64,000 bases of DNA from JBBQNY01 sp038255255 (GTDB taxonomy: Bacteria; Pseudomonadota; Gammaproteobacteria; Xanthomonadales; Ahniellaceae), in the NCBI GenBank assembly GCA_038255255.1, contig JBBSLL010000003.1:99499-163498 (forward strand), read 5' to 3'. How positions within the stretch are numbered: position 1 is the first letter of the stretch; every line of letters begins with the position of its first letter. The notes beneath the pieces were generated by a model. It was not told the origin of the DNA and made no database searches. It worked only from the letters and a program-made list of their open reading frames with translations. A program made the translations under genes and the position numbers. This document shows positions 1-8,080 of the stretch, one piece after another.

Positions 1-657
1 ATCCGCGAACTGCGACTGGGCCAACGCCGACTCGGCAGCCAGCAGGTGCGCGAGCAGTGGCGACCGTTCAACTGGCGACAGCAGGTCGACCCGACTACGG
101 AGGCTGGCGAACTTCTCGGCGATCACAGCCGAGGAGGGACGCAAATCAGCGAGCACCAGGAACTGCGAGAAGCCGCCCGTCGTGCCGCGGGTACGCACGC
201 TGCCCGGCGCCACTTCGTGGGTGATGTCGCGGAACGCGCCGCCCGCAGGCGCCTTGAAGAGGCGGAAGGGGGATCCTGCCGTGTAAACGAGTGCATGCGT
301 GTGGACCTCGACGTGCACGAGGCGGCGGAAGTTGAGTCCACCCGCTGGCGGCTCGACGCTGATCTGCAGGGGCAGGCCGCTTGCAACGCCAGTACCCGCT
401 GGAAGTCGCGAGACGATCTCCGGCGCGCCCGGCTGGATCAACTCTGCGGTGATGCCGAGTGACGCGGCGCTGAGTCCGCTCGCGTCGTCGAAGCTGAGCG
501 TCAGGTCCGCCAGCGGATGCGCCGGTGTGCCGATCTGCACGGTGGCCACATTGCCGGACACTGCAACCTCAACCGGTACCGGTTGAGCATTCGCCCAAGC
601 GCACGCGACCAGAGCGAGGCATGCAGACAAAACGGAGCGAAGCTGCAGCATGACCAT
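1..657 (-). CDS. Secreted protein, DUF6689-like, 3' end cut off by window edge
   Basis: An open frame of 219 codons runs from ATG at 657 to the window edge without a stop, so the C-terminus is missing. The start is supported by GAGG seven bases upstream. A hydrophobic N-terminus ending near ANAQ (about residue 25) looks like a Sec signal peptide. The mature part is rich in short beta-type stretches, with motifs such as EVHTHALVY, SPFRLFKAP and GGFSQFLVLAD. From memory this pattern resembles the DUF6689 family of Xanthomonadales; no function is known to me. It is divergent from the subtilisin-like protease that starts at 933. Confidence 0.6.
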   Translation of the reverse strand, partial: MVMLQLRSVLSACLALVACAWANAQPVPVEVAVSGNVATVQIGTPAHPLADLTLSFDDASGLSAASLGITAELIQPGAPEIVSRLPAGTGVASGLPLQISVEPPAGGLNFRRLVHVEVHTHALVYTAGSPFRLFKAPAGGAFRDITHEVAPGSVRTRGTTGGFSQFLVLADLRPSSAVIAEKFASLRSRVDLLSPVERSPLLAHLLAAESALAQSQFAD

Positions 658-932
658 CGTGGATCCTCGTGGGACGTGCGTTCGTCAGGTGCGTCCGTTC
701 GACAGGTACGTCCGTAATCGCCGCGCGACATTGCCGCGCCGCAAGTGAATGGGCGATGAAAAGCCTGTTTGCCCCCTCAACCGCAGTGTAGTGCGCCTCA
801 AACTGATCGCCATAGGGACAAATCCCCTCCAGCCCTAGGGAATGGGCCGCATGTCGTCGCAGTGCACTTGGGACCAGAGTTGCGTTCAGCCGTAAACCCG
901 CGGCGTTTTCGCCCTCGCCCAGGAGTCCAGCC

Positions 933-3425
933 ATGTCGCGCTTTGCCTCGCGCCCGCCTTTCCTCACCCGTCGCGTCGTGCTCGCCGCCGCCATCGCCAT
1001 GGCCTGCGGCAATGTCCTTGCCGACGCGCATCTCGATCCCAAGCTGGTGGCGCAGATGGCGTCGGCCGGCACCAGCCCCCTGCAGGTGGTCGTGAGCTAC
1101 CGCCAGTCGGGCCCGGTCACTGCGGAACAGATCACCGCCCTGCGCGGACTCGGTATCGACCAGGGCGTCGTCATGCACACGCTGCCGATCGCAGGTGCGC
1201 TCGCGACGCCGGACGAGATCCGTGCGCTGGCCGAGCGCGACGACGTCGCCTCCATTTATTTCAATGCGCCGCTTCGTTACTTCAACAAGGAACAGCGCGA
1301 GATTTCAGGCGCAGCGCGCGCCGTTGACAATCCTGCAGACTACGGTCGCGCGATCCCCTACAGCGGCAGCGGCATCGGCGTGGTTGTCAACGACTCGGGC
1401 GTGGACGCCACGCACGCGGACCTGCAGTACGGTACACACGTCGTACAGAACGTGCAGGGCCTGACCAACCTGCACGCGTATGATTCAGTCGCGCCCATCA
1501 CCTATCTCGAGGGCCAGCTCAATACCGATCTGGGATCGGGCCACGGCACCCACTGCGCCGGCACCATCGGCGGCACCGGTGCGCGTTCCAATGGCCTGTA
1601 TCGCGGCGTCGCACCCGGCGCCAGTCTCGTGGGCTATGGCTCAGGCGCGGTGCTCCTCATCCTCGACGCCGTGGGCGGGCTCGACTACGCAGCCACCAAT
1701 CAATTCTCGTTCCGTGATCCCATCCGCGTAACCAGCAATTCCTGGGGCAGCTCGGGTACCTTCGACCCCCTCGATCCGGTCAGCATCTCGACCTACGAGC
1801 TACACAAGCGCGGCATCGTCAGCGTGTTCGCCGCCGGCAACGACGGCCCTGGCGAAAACACCCACAACCCCTACGCGCAGGCCCCCTGGGTGATCTCTGT
1901 CGGCGCCGGTGAGAAGGACGGCGTGTTGACCAGCTTCTCCTCGCGCGGCAATCGCGGCGAGTCAGCCACGTTCACGATGCCCGACGGACAGCAGTGGACG
2001 TATGTAAACGAGCCGACCGTCGTGGCAACGGGCGTGGATATCGTCTCCACTCGCGCGACCACCAGTGGCCTCGGTGCCCTTGCCACCGAACAGGACATCG
2101 CCAACCTCGCGCCCGCGCATGTGCCGTTCTACAGCCACATGAGCGGCACCTCGATGGCCACGCCGCACGTCGCCGGCATCGTCGCGCTGATCCTCGAGGC
2201 CAACCCCAACCTGACTCCTGCGGAGGTTCGCAGCCTTCTCCGGCGCACTGCGGCCAACATGACGGGTCGCCTGTCGTGGGAAGCGGGTGCCGGCCACGTC
2301 AACGCGTACGCTGCGGTGGCGGAAGCCGCCGGCATGCGCAGCGACTTCGGCGCCACGGTCAATCCGCTGCGCACGTTCAATGCCAACGCCATTCTCGCGC
2401 CGGGCGGCGCGCCGATTCCCTTCTCGATCTTCTTCAGCCCCGTGGGCACCGTCGAGAGCCAGTCGTTCAACGTCGGACCGGAAGTCGCGTGGGTCGCGGC
2501 GAGCGCCACCGTGGACGCGAACACTATCGCCGTGGTGCTGACCGATCCGGACGGGATCCGCTACGGGTCCTCGATCGCGCTTCCGGTACTTGGCAGTACC
2601 GTCACGACCGGTGCTCCGGCCAAGGTGGGGACCTGGACCGTTACCGTCCGCGGCATCGGCAGCGTGTCAGGCGTGGCCCTCGATCCGCTCCGCGCAACCA
2701 ACGGCGTCGCGGCGCCAGGCATCATCGAAGGCCAGGTCAGTTTCCTCAACAGTGGCGGTTACACCGGCATGACTGACGTCGCGACCCATCCCGCGCGGCA
2801 GGCGATCGAGTTTGCAGTCGCCAATCGTCTGGTTGATGGTGATTCCAGCAAGCGATTCCGTCCCGACGCAAACATCAAGCGCGCCGAGATGGCCGAGTAC
2901 CTGGTGATGGGCACGAGCGTGCGCCAGCAGTTGCCGCTCAACCTCGTGCCGAGCTTCACCGACGTCAGCACCGGCAGCGCCGACTATCCTTTTGCCGAAT
3001 CGGCCGTCTCGCGCGGTGGCGCGTTGCGGGATCGTACCCAGCTGCAAGCCGGCGTGATGGGACTGGTGAATGGCGCTTTCCGACCGAACGACAACGTGAG
3101 CCGAGTCGGCCTGGCTTACTCTCTGGTGCAGAGCCTTGCGCTGCAGAACGAGGCCCTCGCCTTCACGGGTGACGTTACCGCGTTCTACGACGGACGCCGC
3201 GTTCCGGTGGTCGATTCCAATTCCATCCCGCCGGCGCTCCGCGGATACGTACAGCTGGCGCTCGATCACGGTCTGATCAACGCCCGCTTCACGATCCAGC
3301 AGGGTCCATACGACCTGCAGCCAACGGTGCAGGCATACTTCGATCCGAACAATGCGGTGACCCGTGCGGCCTACGCGGTGGCCGCAAGCCGTTATCTTTC
3401 CCACTATCAGACAGCGGAAGACTGA
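933..3425 (+). CDS. Secreted subtilisin-like serine protease (S8) with C-terminal SLH-like repeats
   Basis: An 830-residue exported protease. Residues 1-31 form a signal peptide (LTRR followed by a hydrophobic stretch ending at ADA). The catalytic triad of family S8 is complete: Asp154 in NDSGVD, His204 in GHGTHCAG, Ser407 in GTSMATPHVAG, with oxyanion Asn303 in AAGNDG. A beta-rich region follows (about 440-600). The C-terminus has three SLH-like segments, near 609-660, 675-740 and 761-825; the first has the typical FRPDANIKRAEMAEY pattern. In Gram-positives SLH domains bind cell-wall polymers; their role in a Gram-negative cell is unclear. A close paralog lies inverted at 8081-10552. A strong terminator follows directly. 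Confidence 0.93.
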   Translation: MSRFASRPPFLTRRVVLAAAIAMACGNVLADAHLDPKLVAQMASAGTSPLQVVVSYRQSGPVTAEQITALRGLGIDQGVVMHTLPIAGALATPDEIRALAERDDVASIYFNAPLRYFNKEQREISGAARAVDNPADYGRAIPYSGSGIGVVVNDSGVDATHADLQYGTHVVQNVQGLTNLHAYDSVAPITYLEGQLNTDLGSGHGTHCAGTIGGTGARSNGLYRGVAPGASLVGYGSGAVLLILDAVGGLDYAATNQFSFRDPIRVTSNSWGSSGTFDPLDPVSISTYELHKRGIVSVFAAGNDGPGENTHNPYAQAPWVISVGAGEKDGVLTSFSSRGNRGESATFTMPDGQQWTYVNEPTVVATGVDIVSTRATTSGLGALATEQDIANLAPAHVPFYSHMSGTSMATPHVAGIVALILEANPNLTPAEVRSLLRRTAANMTGRLSWEAGAGHVNAYAAVAEAAGMRSDFGATVNPLRTFNANAILAPGGAPIPFSIFFSPVGTVESQSFNVGPEVAWVAASATVDANTIAVVLTDPDGIRYGSSIALPVLGSTVTTGAPAKVGTWTVTVRGIGSVSGVALDPLRATNGVAAPGIIEGQVSFLNSGGYTGMTDVATHPARQAIEFAVANRLVDGDSSKRFRPDANIKRAEMAEYLVMGTSVRQQLPLNLVPSFTDVSTGSADYPFAESAVSRGGALRDRTQLQAGVMGLVNGAFRPNDNVSRVGLAYSLVQSLALQNEALAFTGDVTAFYDGRRVPVVDSNSIPPALRGYVQLALDHGLINARFTIQQGPYDLQPTVQAYFDPNNAVTRAAYAVAASRYLSHYQTAED

Positions 3426-3449
3426 TCCCCCGCTCTTTTCATCCTGCCT

Positions 3450-3480
3450 GCGGCCCGGATATTCCGGGCCGCTTCTTTTT
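3450..3480 (+). terminator. Rho-independent terminator after the S8 protease
   Basis: A perfect 10-bp stem (GCGGCCCGGA at 3450-3459 pairing with 3463-3472) with a 3-base loop is followed by TTCTTTTT. It lies 25 bases after the protease stop codon. Confidence 0.93.
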
Positions 3481-3510
3481 GGGGCGAGTTGTGCCGCTGG
3501 CTGCGGGAAT

Positions 3511-4182
3511 CTAGCGGAGTATTTCGACGGGACCGCCGCGTTCGATCGCGCGCAGATATGCCGGACGAACGCGCACTCGATCCACCCAACCCGAGATGTT
3601 CGGCCACCGGCTCGCGTCGCCCCGCACCAGCGCCGCCTCGAGCGGGAAACTCATCTGGATATCCGCCGCGCTGAAGCTTTCGCCAGCGAACCATGGCGTC
3701 TTCGCGAGTTCGGCGTCGACGAAGTCGAAGTGCAGCTTGAGCTGCGGACGCACGAAGCCGTGGAGCACCTTGTCGGCGATCGCGCGCGCGACGGGCTTCG
3801 CGAAGAACGGCATCGGCGCGGACCGGATGCGGCTCAGGACGAGACTCAACAGCAGCGGCGGCATGGCCGATCCTTCGGCGTAATGCATCCAATAACGATA
3901 CCGGAGGTGCGCGTCCGAACCGACGGCCGGTGCGAACGCGTTCGAAGGGTCGTGACGTTCCACGAGATACTCGAGGATCGCGCCCGACTCTGCGATCGTT
4001 ACCGGCCCGTCAACGAGTACCGGCGACTTGCCCAGCGGATGGATCGCCCGCAACTCCGCAGGCGCCAGCATGGTCGCGGCATCGCGCGCGTACCGCACCA
4101 TCTCGTAGGGAACTTCGAGTTCTTCGAGCAGCCATAGCACGCGATGCGAGCGCGATTGCTCGAGGTGATGCACTGTTATCAC
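3511..4182 (-). CDS. Glutathione S-transferase family protein
   Basis: A 223-residue cytosolic protein with the two-domain GST layout. The N-terminal thioredoxin-like half has SHRVLWLLEEL and the glutathione-binding signature PVLVDGPVTIAESGAILEYL (about 55-74); an alpha-helical C-terminal half follows, containing the ESFSAADIQMSF stretch typical of the GST_C core. The start codon is GTG at 4182, with a GGAGCAGG stretch just upstream. It begins 13 bases after the stop of uup, so the two are probably co-transcribed. Substrate is not predictable. GST proteins usually conjugate glutathione to electrophiles or reduce peroxides. Confidence 0.88.
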   Translation of the reverse strand: MITVHHLEQSRSHRVLWLLEELEVPYEMVRYARDAATMLAPAELRAIHPLGKSPVLVDGPVTIAESGAILEYLVERHDPSNAFAPAVGSDAHLRYRYWMHYAEGSAMPPLLLSLVLSRIRSAPMPFFAKPVARAIADKVLHGFVRPQLKLHFDFVDAELAKTPWFAGESFSAADIQMSFPLEAALVRGDASRWPNISGWVDRVRVRPAYLRAIERGGPVEILR

Positions 4183-4195
4183 GGACCTGCTCCAT

Positions 4196-6109
4196 TCATT
4201 GGGAATCCTCGAGTTCGGTCCAGCGCGCGATGGCTGCGTCCAATGCCTGTTGGCACTCCGCGAGTTCGGCCTGGTGGGCGGCGACGAGCGTCGCGCCGCG
4301 CTTGAAGAAGCCCGGATCGTGCAGCGCTTCCGTCATGGTACCAATGCGCGCCTCGAGAACCTCGATGCGGCCGGGCAGCTCAGCCAGTTCGCGCGCTTCC
4401 CTGAACCCGAGTTTGCGGCGGCGCGCGACCGGTGCACTGACGGCAGGCGCGACGGTTCCCGTCGCAACGCCCTCTGACACCGGCGCAAGAACCTTGCGCA
4501 CCAGACTCGCTTCGAGAACCGCGCCGGCTTGCGATCGCTGGCGCAACCAGTCGGTGTAGCCACCGACGTACTCGCCCACGTCTCCATCGCCTTCCATCAC
4601 CAGCGTCGACGTCACCACGCGATCGAGGAAATCACGATCGTGGCTGACCAGCAGCAAGGTCCCGGGGTAGTCCGCGAGCAGTTCCTCCAGGAGTTCGAGC
4701 GTCTCGACATCCAGATCGTTGGTCGGTTCGTCCATGACCAGCAGGTTGGAGGGCCGCGCGAAGAGACGCGCCAGCAACAGTCGATTGCGCTCGCCGCCCG
4801 ACAGGCGCGTGATGGGTGCGCGCGCGCGCTCCGGCGTGAACAGGAAGTCCTGGAGATAACCAAGCGCGTGCTTGCGTCCACCGTTGACCTCGATGTACTC
4901 GAGTCCCTCGGCGACGTTTTCGAGCGCGGTCCAGTCCTCGCGCAGGGTCGCGCGTTGCTGGTCGAAATAGGCGACATCGAGCTTGGTACCCCGCCGGACC
5001 TCACCCGCCGTCGGCGCCAGATCGCCGAGCAGGACACGCAGCAACGTAGTTTTTCCGCTGCCATTGGCCCCGATGAGCCCGATGCGATCGCCGCGCAGCA
5101 CCACGGTTGAAAAGTTGCGCAGGATCGTCCTGCCCTCGAATGAGAAATCCACGGAACGTGCCTCGAGCACTTTTTTCCCCGAGTTCTCGGCCTGCGCTGC
5201 ATCCATGCGCACCGAACCGGTCTGCTCGCGGCGCGCCGCGCGCTCGCGTCGCATCGCTTCGAGCCTGCGCACGCGGCCCTCGTCACGCGTGCGACGCGCC
5301 TTGATGCCCTGCCGGATCCAGGTCTCTTCCTGGGCAAGAAATTTGTCGAACCGCGCCTGCTCGAGCGCCTCAGCATTGAGGCGCTCGGCGCGGCGCCGGA
5401 CGTAGTTGTCCCAATCGCCGGGCCAACTCGTCACATTGCCGCGATCGATCTCGACGATGCGCGTCGCAAGCGTCCGCAGGAAGCGCCGATCATGCGTGAC
5501 GAACACCACGGCGCCCGGCCATCCCCGCAGGAAATTCTCGAGCCATTCGATAGAGTCGATGTCGAGGTGGTTGGTCGGCTCATCCAGCAGCAGCAAGTCG
5601 GGTTGCGACACCAAAGCCCGCGCGAGCAATACCCGTCGCTTTAGTCCCCCGGACAACTCTGCGAACACGGAATCGCCATCGAGCGCCAGGCGCGTCAGCG
5701 TTTCTTCGATCTTACTGTCGACGTTCCAGCCCTGGGCGGCGTCGATGCGCGCGTGCACGTCCGACAGCGCATCCGTGTCGACTTCGGCGTCGTGGATGAG
5801 GTGGTGGTACAGGGCGAGATCGGCCCCGAGGCCGGGTATCCCGTTGGCAACCACGTCCCACACCGTGCCCTCGAGATCCCGCGGCACTTCCTGGTCGAGC
5901 AGCGCGATCCGCAGCTCAGCCGAGCCCCGCAGCGTCCCTTCGTCCGGTTGCAACTCGCCCGCAAGAAGCCGCAGGAGCGTCGATTTGCCGACGCCGTTGC
6001 GCCCGATGAGCGCGATGCGCTCGCCCGCCTCGATCGAAAGGTCAACGTGGTCGAGCAATGGCGGTCCGCCCACGCCGAGCACGATGGCGTCGAGATTCAG
6101 CAGTGACAT
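4196..6109 (-). CDS. uup: ABC-F family ATPase Uup
   Basis: A 637-residue soluble protein with two ABC cassettes and no membrane segment. First cassette: Walker A GRNGVGKS (36-43), signature LSGGLKRR, Walker B LLLLDEPTNHLD. Second cassette: GANGSGKT, LSGGERNR, LLVMDEPTNDLD. Between them is the linker typical of ABC-F proteins (long charged helices). The C-terminal charged helical tail (about 560-637) matches the coiled-coil DNA-binding domain that separates Uup from EttA. Uup influences ribosome function and transposon precise excision in E. coli. I chose the ATG at 6109 because the N-terminal core MSLLNLDAIVLG starts there; the in-frame extension to 6184 has no family-like sequence. Confidence 0.92.
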   Translation of the reverse strand: MSLLNLDAIVLGVGGPPLLDHVDLSIEAGERIALIGRNGVGKSTLLRLLAGELQPDEGTLRGSAELRIALLDQEVPRDLEGTVWDVVANGIPGLGADLALYHHLIHDAEVDTDALSDVHARIDAAQGWNVDSKIEETLTRLALDGDSVFAELSGGLKRRVLLARALVSQPDLLLLDEPTNHLDIDSIEWLENFLRGWPGAVVFVTHDRRFLRTLATRIVEIDRGNVTSWPGDWDNYVRRRAERLNAEALEQARFDKFLAQEETWIRQGIKARRTRDEGRVRRLEAMRRERAARREQTGSVRMDAAQAENSGKKVLEARSVDFSFEGRTILRNFSTVVLRGDRIGLIGANGSGKTTLLRVLLGDLAPTAGEVRRGTKLDVAYFDQQRATLREDWTALENVAEGLEYIEVNGGRKHALGYLQDFLFTPERARAPITRLSGGERNRLLLARLFARPSNLLVMDEPTNDLDVETLELLEELLADYPGTLLLVSHDRDFLDRVVTSTLVMEGDGDVGEYVGGYTDWLRQRSQAGAVLEASLVRKVLAPVSEGVATGTVAPAVSAPVARRRKLGFREARELAELPGRIEVLEARIGTMTEALHDPGFFKRGATLVAAHQAELAECQQALDAAIARWTELEDSQ

Positions 6110-6207
6110 CGGTACGGGTTCACAGCGGCGGCGGTGTCGCAGCATAATCGGAGCAACGGGAGGATGCGGCCACACTGGCCGCACCCCGCATTCCGGAGGA
6201 GCGCGGC

Positions 6208-6315
6208 ATGAGTAAAGGCCTGGACAAGAAGAAGGAAGACAAGAAGAAGCCCTCCAAGACGATGAAAGAGAAAAAGGCCGCCAAGTCCGAGAAGAAGGCC
6301 GCCAAGGGACGCTGA
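6208..6315 (+). CDS. Small lysine-rich protein (35 aa)
   Basis: A 35-codon frame, ATG to TGA, preceded by a near-perfect Shine-Dalgarno GGAGGA (6195-6200) with a seven-base spacer. The product begins MSKGLDKKKEDKKK and holds 15 lysines in 35 residues, with almost no hydrophobic residues, so it is predicted to be disordered and strongly basic. From memory, similar short Lys-rich proteins starting MSKG.D.KK are annotated as hypothetical in other proteobacteria. A nucleic-acid or ribosome-associated role is only a guess from charge. It is divergent from uup, whose start lies about 100 bases away. Confidence 0.75.
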   Translation: MSKGLDKKKEDKKKPSKTMKEKKAAKSEKKAAKGR

Positions 6316-6345
6316 TGGCCGTCTGAGGGAAATCCGCACTTCGAG

Positions 6346-6365
6346 CCCCTCTCCACGGAGAGGGG
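6346..6365. repeat. Intergenic GC-rich hairpin
   Basis: CCCCTCTCC and GGAGAGGGG face each other across two bases between the small Lys-rich gene and the selO stop. There is no T-run on either side, so it is not a convincing rho-independent terminator. CTCTCC/GGAGAG hairpins are common in proteobacterial intergenic DNA. Confidence 0.5.
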
Positions 6366-6400
6366 TGCGCCTGCAGTCTCCTGGAGCGAAAGCGAATCCT

Positions 6401-7960
6401 TCAGGAGCTACACGACAACATCGAGCAGCCGGCCCGATTGCGCGCCCACTCGGGCCGCCGCTCCGCAAATGCCTCGCGGGTCGGCTGGTCGTCGTAGGGA
6501 TTGCGCATGACATCCAGCAACTCGGCGATCCCGGCGAAGTCGCCGGCGTGAGCGCGATCGATGGCCTGCTGCGCCAGGTAATTCCTCAACACGTATTTCG
6601 GATTGACACGACGCATGGAGATCCGGCGTTGCTCCGCGGTCTGAAGATCGTCGCGAAGGCGCGCCGCGTACCGCTGCAGCCAGTCACCGAGACCGGATGC
6701 CGAGCTCCTTTGCTTGGCAGGGTCGTAGAAGGCTTCCTCGAAGACCGCAACGGTCGGCGCGGAAGGATCGACGTCGACCAGGCACCTGAAGAAGATCGTC
6801 ATGTCGACTTCGGCGACGGCCATCAGCGCCTGCAACGATTGCATCAGCTCGACATCGCCGTCTCGACAATCCTGCAGGCCGAGCTTTCCGGCGATATTCG
6901 CGCGATCGCTCGCCGCGTACGTGTCGGCATAGCGCTGCAACCCCTCATGCAGCAGCTCATGGGAAGCGAAGAGCGGCGCCAGCGCATTCGCGAACCGGGT
7001 GAGGTTCCAGAATGCCACCTGAGGCTGATGTCCGAAGCGATAGCGCCTGCCCTGCGCGTCGGTGGTATTCGGTGTCCAGTCCGGATCGAAATTGTCGACC
7101 CACCCATAGGGACCGTAGTCGATGGTCAGCCCGAGGATCGACAAATTGTCGGTGTTCATGACGCCGTGCACGAAACCCACGCGCATCCAGTGGGCGACCA
7201 TGACTGCAGTGCGAGCGCAGACCTCGCCGAACCATGCTCCGACCAGCGCAGTGCCTGCTCCCTCGAGTTCGGGAAAATCCCGGCGGATTGCGAATTCGAC
7301 GAGGCTCCCCAGCAGGTCGTAGTCGCCCCGCGAAGCGGGCAGCTCGAAGTGTCCGAGCCGAAGAAAGGACGGCGCCACGCGGCACACGATTGCGCCAGGT
7401 TCGGGCGCCGCGTTGCCGTCGTAGAACATGTCGCGCATGACATCTTCACCCGTCGCGACCAGGCTCAACGCGCGCGTGGTCGGCACGCCCAGGTGGTGCA
7501 TGGCCTCGCTGCACAGGAATTCGCGGATCGAAGAGCGCAGCACCGCACGTCCATCAGCCGAGCGCGAATAGGGCGTGGGACCGGCGCCTTTTAACTGCAG
7601 TTCCAGGCGTTGGCCCGCAGCGTTGACAACCTCCCCCAGCGAGATGGCGCGGCCGTCGCCGAGTTGACCGGCCCAATGTCCGAACTGATGGCCGCCGTAG
7701 TTCGACGCGAAAGGCTCCATTCCCGGCATCAGCGCGCTGCCCCCGAAGATGCGCGCAAACTCGCCTGAGCGAACGAACGCATCGTCGAAGCCCAGCGAGG
7801 ACGCCACTTCGCGGGAGTGTGCGATGAGCCGAGGCGCTGCAACCGGCGTGGGCGCGACACTCGACCACACCGCGCCTGTCACCTGCCGGAGGCGCGGACC
7901 CGTTTCGGGATCACCGGGCAAATCGCGAATGAAGGCATTATCGAATCGGGGCGCCGGCAT
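6401..7960 (-). CDS. selO: Protein adenylyltransferase SelO (YdiU family)
   Basis: A 519-residue pseudokinase-fold AMPylase, which in E. coli transfers AMP from ATP to Ser/Thr/Tyr of redox proteins such as glutaredoxin. Family blocks are present in order: NYGGHQFGHWAGQLGDGRA, LQLKGAGPTPYSR, RAVLRSSIREFL, GVMNTDNLSILG, TIDYGPYGWVDNF. The C-terminus ends SCSS; bacterial SelO proteins usually end in a Cys-Ser-Ser-type tail, the position of selenocysteine in animals. I prefer ATG at 7960; an in-frame TTG at 7978 would add six residues without a better ribosome site. Confidence 0.93.
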   Translation of the reverse strand: MPAPRFDNAFIRDLPGDPETGPRLRQVTGAVWSSVAPTPVAAPRLIAHSREVASSLGFDDAFVRSGEFARIFGGSALMPGMEPFASNYGGHQFGHWAGQLGDGRAISLGEVVNAAGQRLELQLKGAGPTPYSRSADGRAVLRSSIREFLCSEAMHHLGVPTTRALSLVATGEDVMRDMFYDGNAAPEPGAIVCRVAPSFLRLGHFELPASRGDYDLLGSLVEFAIRRDFPELEGAGTALVGAWFGEVCARTAVMVAHWMRVGFVHGVMNTDNLSILGLTIDYGPYGWVDNFDPDWTPNTTDAQGRRYRFGHQPQVAFWNLTRFANALAPLFASHELLHEGLQRYADTYAASDRANIAGKLGLQDCRDGDVELMQSLQALMAVAEVDMTIFFRCLVDVDPSAPTVAVFEEAFYDPAKQRSSASGLGDWLQRYAARLRDDLQTAEQRRISMRRVNPKYVLRNYLAQQAIDRAHAGDFAGIAELLDVMRNPYDDQPTREAFAERRPEWARNRAGCSMLSCSS

Positions 7961-8024
7961 GCTCGGAGAATTGCACAACGGTTGTCGCTGCGATGTTCAC
8001 ACGAACCTTGCCCCGCGTATCCAG

Positions 8025-8055
8025 AAAAAAAGCCGCCGCGAATTCGCGGCGGCTT
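8025..8055 (-). terminator. Rho-independent terminator of the second S8 protease
   Basis: A perfect 26-base palindrome (8030-8055, centred on GAATTC) has a run of seven A on its left, which reads as a U-tract on the minus strand. It lies about 25 bases past the stop of the minus-strand protease at 8081. Confidence 0.93.
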
Positions 8056-8080
8056 GATCGGGTCACCCGTGCAGGCGTAA

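Noticed and set aside
3364..4137. A 257-codon plus-strand frame across the GST gene
   Set aside because: It is antisense to a clear GST and has no family-like sequence; long antisense frames are expected at this GC content.
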